43,607 bases of DNA from Bdellovibrionales bacterium (GTDB lineage: Bacteria > Bdellovibrionota > Bdellovibrionia > Bdellovibrionales > JAMPXM01), in assembly GCA_005808505.1 (NCBI GenBank), contig SYLX01000042.1, forward strand, positions 1 to 43,607, given 5' to 3'. A program made the translations under genes and the position numbers. Shown in pieces: positions 41,856 through 43,607 of the stretch (position 1 is the stretch's first letter; every line of letters starts with the position of its first letter). The notes under the pieces were generated by a model. The model worked only from the letters and a program-made list of their open reading frames with translations, was not told where the DNA came from and searched no databases.

Positions 41856-42380
41856 TTAGCTCCGGCTTTTCAACTCAAAAAGGGAAAGTTCAATTTCCTT
41901 TCCCAGTAGAAGATCTTGCTTCGAAAACTTGCGGACGAATTGAAAACCGATTTTTTCGAGAACGCGCTTTGAAGCCCCGTTGGCTTCATCAGTCACCGCC
42001 GTTAGGCCAGAGTACCCGAGCGTATTGAGCGCAAAATCGCGAAGGGATGCGGCGATCTCGGTGGCGAAACCTTTTGACCAAGCTTCTCGTACGAGCATGA
42101 ATCCAAGCTCGGGGTATTCGTATTGAGTTTGATTCACCATGAACCAGCCGATAAACGAACCGTCTTCAATCGATTCCGCAGCCCAGATCCCAAGCGGCGA
42201 CCTCTCATTTTGCTTCTCGATGATCAGTTGCAATCGCTCGCGAGTTTTCTCAATCGGCTGGGCTACGCGCATCGGAGTGTATTTCATCACCTCAAGATCG
42301 GACTCTAGGCGAGAGAGGTTCTTGAGATCATCAATTCGGAATCGGCGCAGACTCACTCTAGGTGTCGTAATCAAATGCAT
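41856..42380 (-). CDS. GNAT-family N-acetyltransferase, RimJ/RimL-like
   Basis: The 174-residue protein follows the Acetyltransf_3 layout: TTPRVSLRRFRIDDLKNLSRL at the N-terminus, FIGWFMVNQTQYEYPELGFML as strands 4-5, and the acetyl-CoA pyrophosphate-binding segment REAWSKGFATEIAASL, then ANGASKRVLEKIGFQF. It should transfer an acetyl group from acetyl-CoA to a protein N-terminus or a small amine. The acceptor cannot be told. It lies 22 bases downstream of the TonB-like gene on the same strand and probably shares its transcript. Confidence 0.92.
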   Translation of the reverse strand: MHLITTPRVSLRRFRIDDLKNLSRLESDLEVMKYTPMRVAQPIEKTRERLQLIIEKQNERSPLGIWAAESIEDGSFIGWFMVNQTQYEYPELGFMLVREAWSKGFATEIAASLRDFALNTLGYSGLTAVTDEANGASKRVLEKIGFQFVRKFSKQDLLLGKEIELSLFELKSRS

Positions 42381-42401
42381 CCGGTTTTCCTTTGATTTTG
42401 T

Positions 42402-43475
42402 TTACGAGCCGCCCACTTCTTCGAGCGGAGCAAAAGGAGCTGGCTTCCGATCTTTCGTGGAGTGGATGGTCTGCCGAAGTTCTTGATGAAGAAGCTTTAA
42501 GCGCTTGGCTCGCTCCTCACTTTCGAGGGGAGCATTCTCCGCAAGATTTTTAATGTATTGGTAGGCCAAGATGAAGTCGACATAGACGCCACCGGGAAAG
42601 ACGATGATCGGCGGAATGTAGTGAGTGAAAATCTCTTGGATTTTCTCATTTACGATCGGATCAACAACACCTTCGCGCGCAAAGCGCAGGTGATTTTTCT
42701 GAACACCGCTGATGAGCGTTGTGGGATTTTGCCCTTCTACGCGTATGCGAAAATCAAAGTCGAAGGCGACCACGGCACGCTCGGTCTTCAGGTGCGCGCG
42801 TGGTGGAAGCGGCTCACTCATGCGGTGGATGAGAAGCATGGTGACGTAGGCATGAAGAAGATCGTTATCCGCACGTACGGTTGGTAACTCCAAAAGCGTG
42901 CCGTCTTTCGATACGATTGCTTCAACGCGAACTTTTCCTTTCATCCGCGCTTTGACGAAGTCTTCGGGAAACACGAGAGTGCTATCGATTTTGCGATGGA
43001 GGGAATCGAAAAAGTTCAGCGTCTCATTGGTGAAAGCAATGTCCATGGCTTGGCCGTACTGCACGCCCTTGGACCATCCCTGCCCGACTTCCGCGAGACT
43101 TTTCATCGGATCGCTCCCGGGAGGTTGCAAGGGCTCACTTTTTGGTCCGACTTTCACGGAGACGTCTCCGGATTCCTGCCACCTCTCTCGCAAAGCGGTT
43201 TGCGAGTTCAAACCGAAATCGCGAGTGGCTAACTTCATCGGCACTTTCGAGTTGGAGGATGACGTTCCGTCTGAACGACGCATCTTTTCCGTTGAACCAC
43301 GCTTGGGTTCCGAAGGAGAGGTCTGAGAGATCGGAGGGGAAGTCTCGGCAAGCTCAACAACGACCGGCTTTGCTTGAGGTTTCGGCTGTTCGAAATTCTG
43401 AAAGTAAAGCACGGCCACGAACATCGCGTGCAAAACCACGGATAGAAGCAAGCTTAGCTTTACGATTCGATTCAT
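42402..43475 (-). CDS. TonB-like energy transducer with extra C-terminal domain
   Basis: ATG 43475 or the GTG just before it (nine bases from GGAG) fits better than more distant starts; from ATG the protein has 357 residues. It begins with a membrane anchor (IVKLSLLLSVVLHAMFVAVLYF) whose SVVLHA resembles the His-containing anchor of TonB, then a Pro/Ser-rich spacer of about 110 residues. A domain at about 180-255 (FPEDFVKARMKGKVRVEAIVSKDGTLLEL) resembles the TonB C-terminal fold. Then about 95 more residues follow, with a hydrophobic stretch (YIPPIIVFPGGVYVDFILAYQYI), which normal TonB lacks. It probably spans the periplasm and links inner-membrane energy to an outer-membrane partner. No ExbB or ExbD gene is visible. 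Confidence 0.78.
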   Translation of the reverse strand: MNRIVKLSLLLSVVLHAMFVAVLYFQNFEQPKPQAKPVVVELAETSPPISQTSPSEPKRGSTEKMRRSDGTSSSNSKVPMKLATRDFGLNSQTALRERWQESGDVSVKVGPKSEPLQPPGSDPMKSLAEVGQGWSKGVQYGQAMDIAFTNETLNFFDSLHRKIDSTLVFPEDFVKARMKGKVRVEAIVSKDGTLLELPTVRADNDLLHAYVTMLLIHRMSEPLPPRAHLKTERAVVAFDFDFRIRVEGQNPTTLISGVQKNHLRFAREGVVDPIVNEKIQEIFTHYIPPIIVFPGGVYVDFILAYQYIKNLAENAPLESEERAKRLKLLHQELRQTIHSTKDRKPAPFAPLEEVGGS

Positions 43476-43561
43476 CACGCCGTCTGGCTCCGCAAAGGTT
43501 GAAACCCCGTTTCTTGAGTCTACCTCCGTGCCAACCCTAAGCTCTAGCAAAGGACGAAATT

Positions 43562-43607
43562 TTGGATCACTTTATGGAGTCGGTGTCGCCGTTGCTGCCG
43601 GGGCAGG
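43562..43607 (+). CDS. Possible start of a divergent gene, cut by window end
   Basis: TTG 43562 lies seven bases after AGGA and opens a frame (DHFMESVSPLLPGQ) that runs off the window; ATG 43574 in the same frame is the alternative. Divergent position to the TonB-like gene makes an ExbB-like partner worth checking, but the visible part is too short to say. Confidence 0.3.
   Translation, partial: MDHFMESVSPLLPGQ

Noticed and set aside
41814..41869. AAAGCCG and CGGCTTT pairing between the hybrid kinase and GNAT genes
   Set aside because: Long loop and the right arm lies inside the GNAT coding end; no convincing terminator structure.
1..43607. CRISPR arrays, rRNA, prophage or insertion sequences
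   Set aside because: No regularly spaced repeats, rRNA-like segments, transposase, integrase or phage structural genes were seen.

Overview
The window looks like chromosomal DNA of a free-living or predatory Gram-negative bacterium related to Bdellovibrio (Bdellovibrionota). This is an inference. It rests on a TIGR02147-type regulator, many methyl-accepting chemotaxis proteins and two-component proteins, many small exported proteins, an HD-GYP protein and moderate GC content. Genes are tightly packed: neighbouring stops and starts often overlap by 1-17 bases, and several convergent pairs overlap at their 3' ends. I see no rRNA, tRNA, CRISPR array, phage or insertion-sequence gene.

Region 1 (1-9011) is mostly signalling and read on the minus strand. 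A membrane histidine kinase, a receiver-plus-kinase protein, a single-domain receiver and a partly visible exported protein form one overlapping operon without a DNA-binding output. Next come an HD-GYP protein, a divergent small receiver, a 4-helix-bundle MCP and a vWA-domain exported protein.

Region 2 (9012-19048) is mixed. It holds a CAP-domain exported protein, a beta-carbonic anhydrase, a thioredoxin-like [2Fe-2S] protein, a peptide-binding protein with a methyltransferase, small proteins of unknown role, an HNH nuclease gene interrupted by an in-frame TGA, a large exported putative cysteine peptidase and an exported propeller-like protein. The ribosome binding site of the last gene lies inside a perfect 12-bp hairpin.

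Region 3 (19096-26182) holds an MCP-CheW pair, a rhomboid protease, an L,D-transpeptidase, a TruC-like pseudouridine synthase, a lipoprotein and a winged-helix-like protein preceded by two copies of a palindromic site.

Region 4 (26190-31150) is a block of exported proteins: two tandem paralogues, a DUF2259-type protein, a further small protein, a matrixin-like zinc protease and an unknown. A TIGR02147-type regulator sits among them, and a 51-base near-perfect palindrome lies between two of the genes.

Region 5 (31277-43607) holds glnS and then an overlapping chemotaxis operon (triple-PAS MCP, CheR, CheD, triple-CheW) with no CheA, CheB or CheY. After it come a 1055-residue hybrid histidine kinase, a GNAT acetyltransferase and a TonB-like protein. 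Sigma-28-like promoter sequences precede the three MCP genes and the first kinase operon, which suggests common control of motility and signalling genes.
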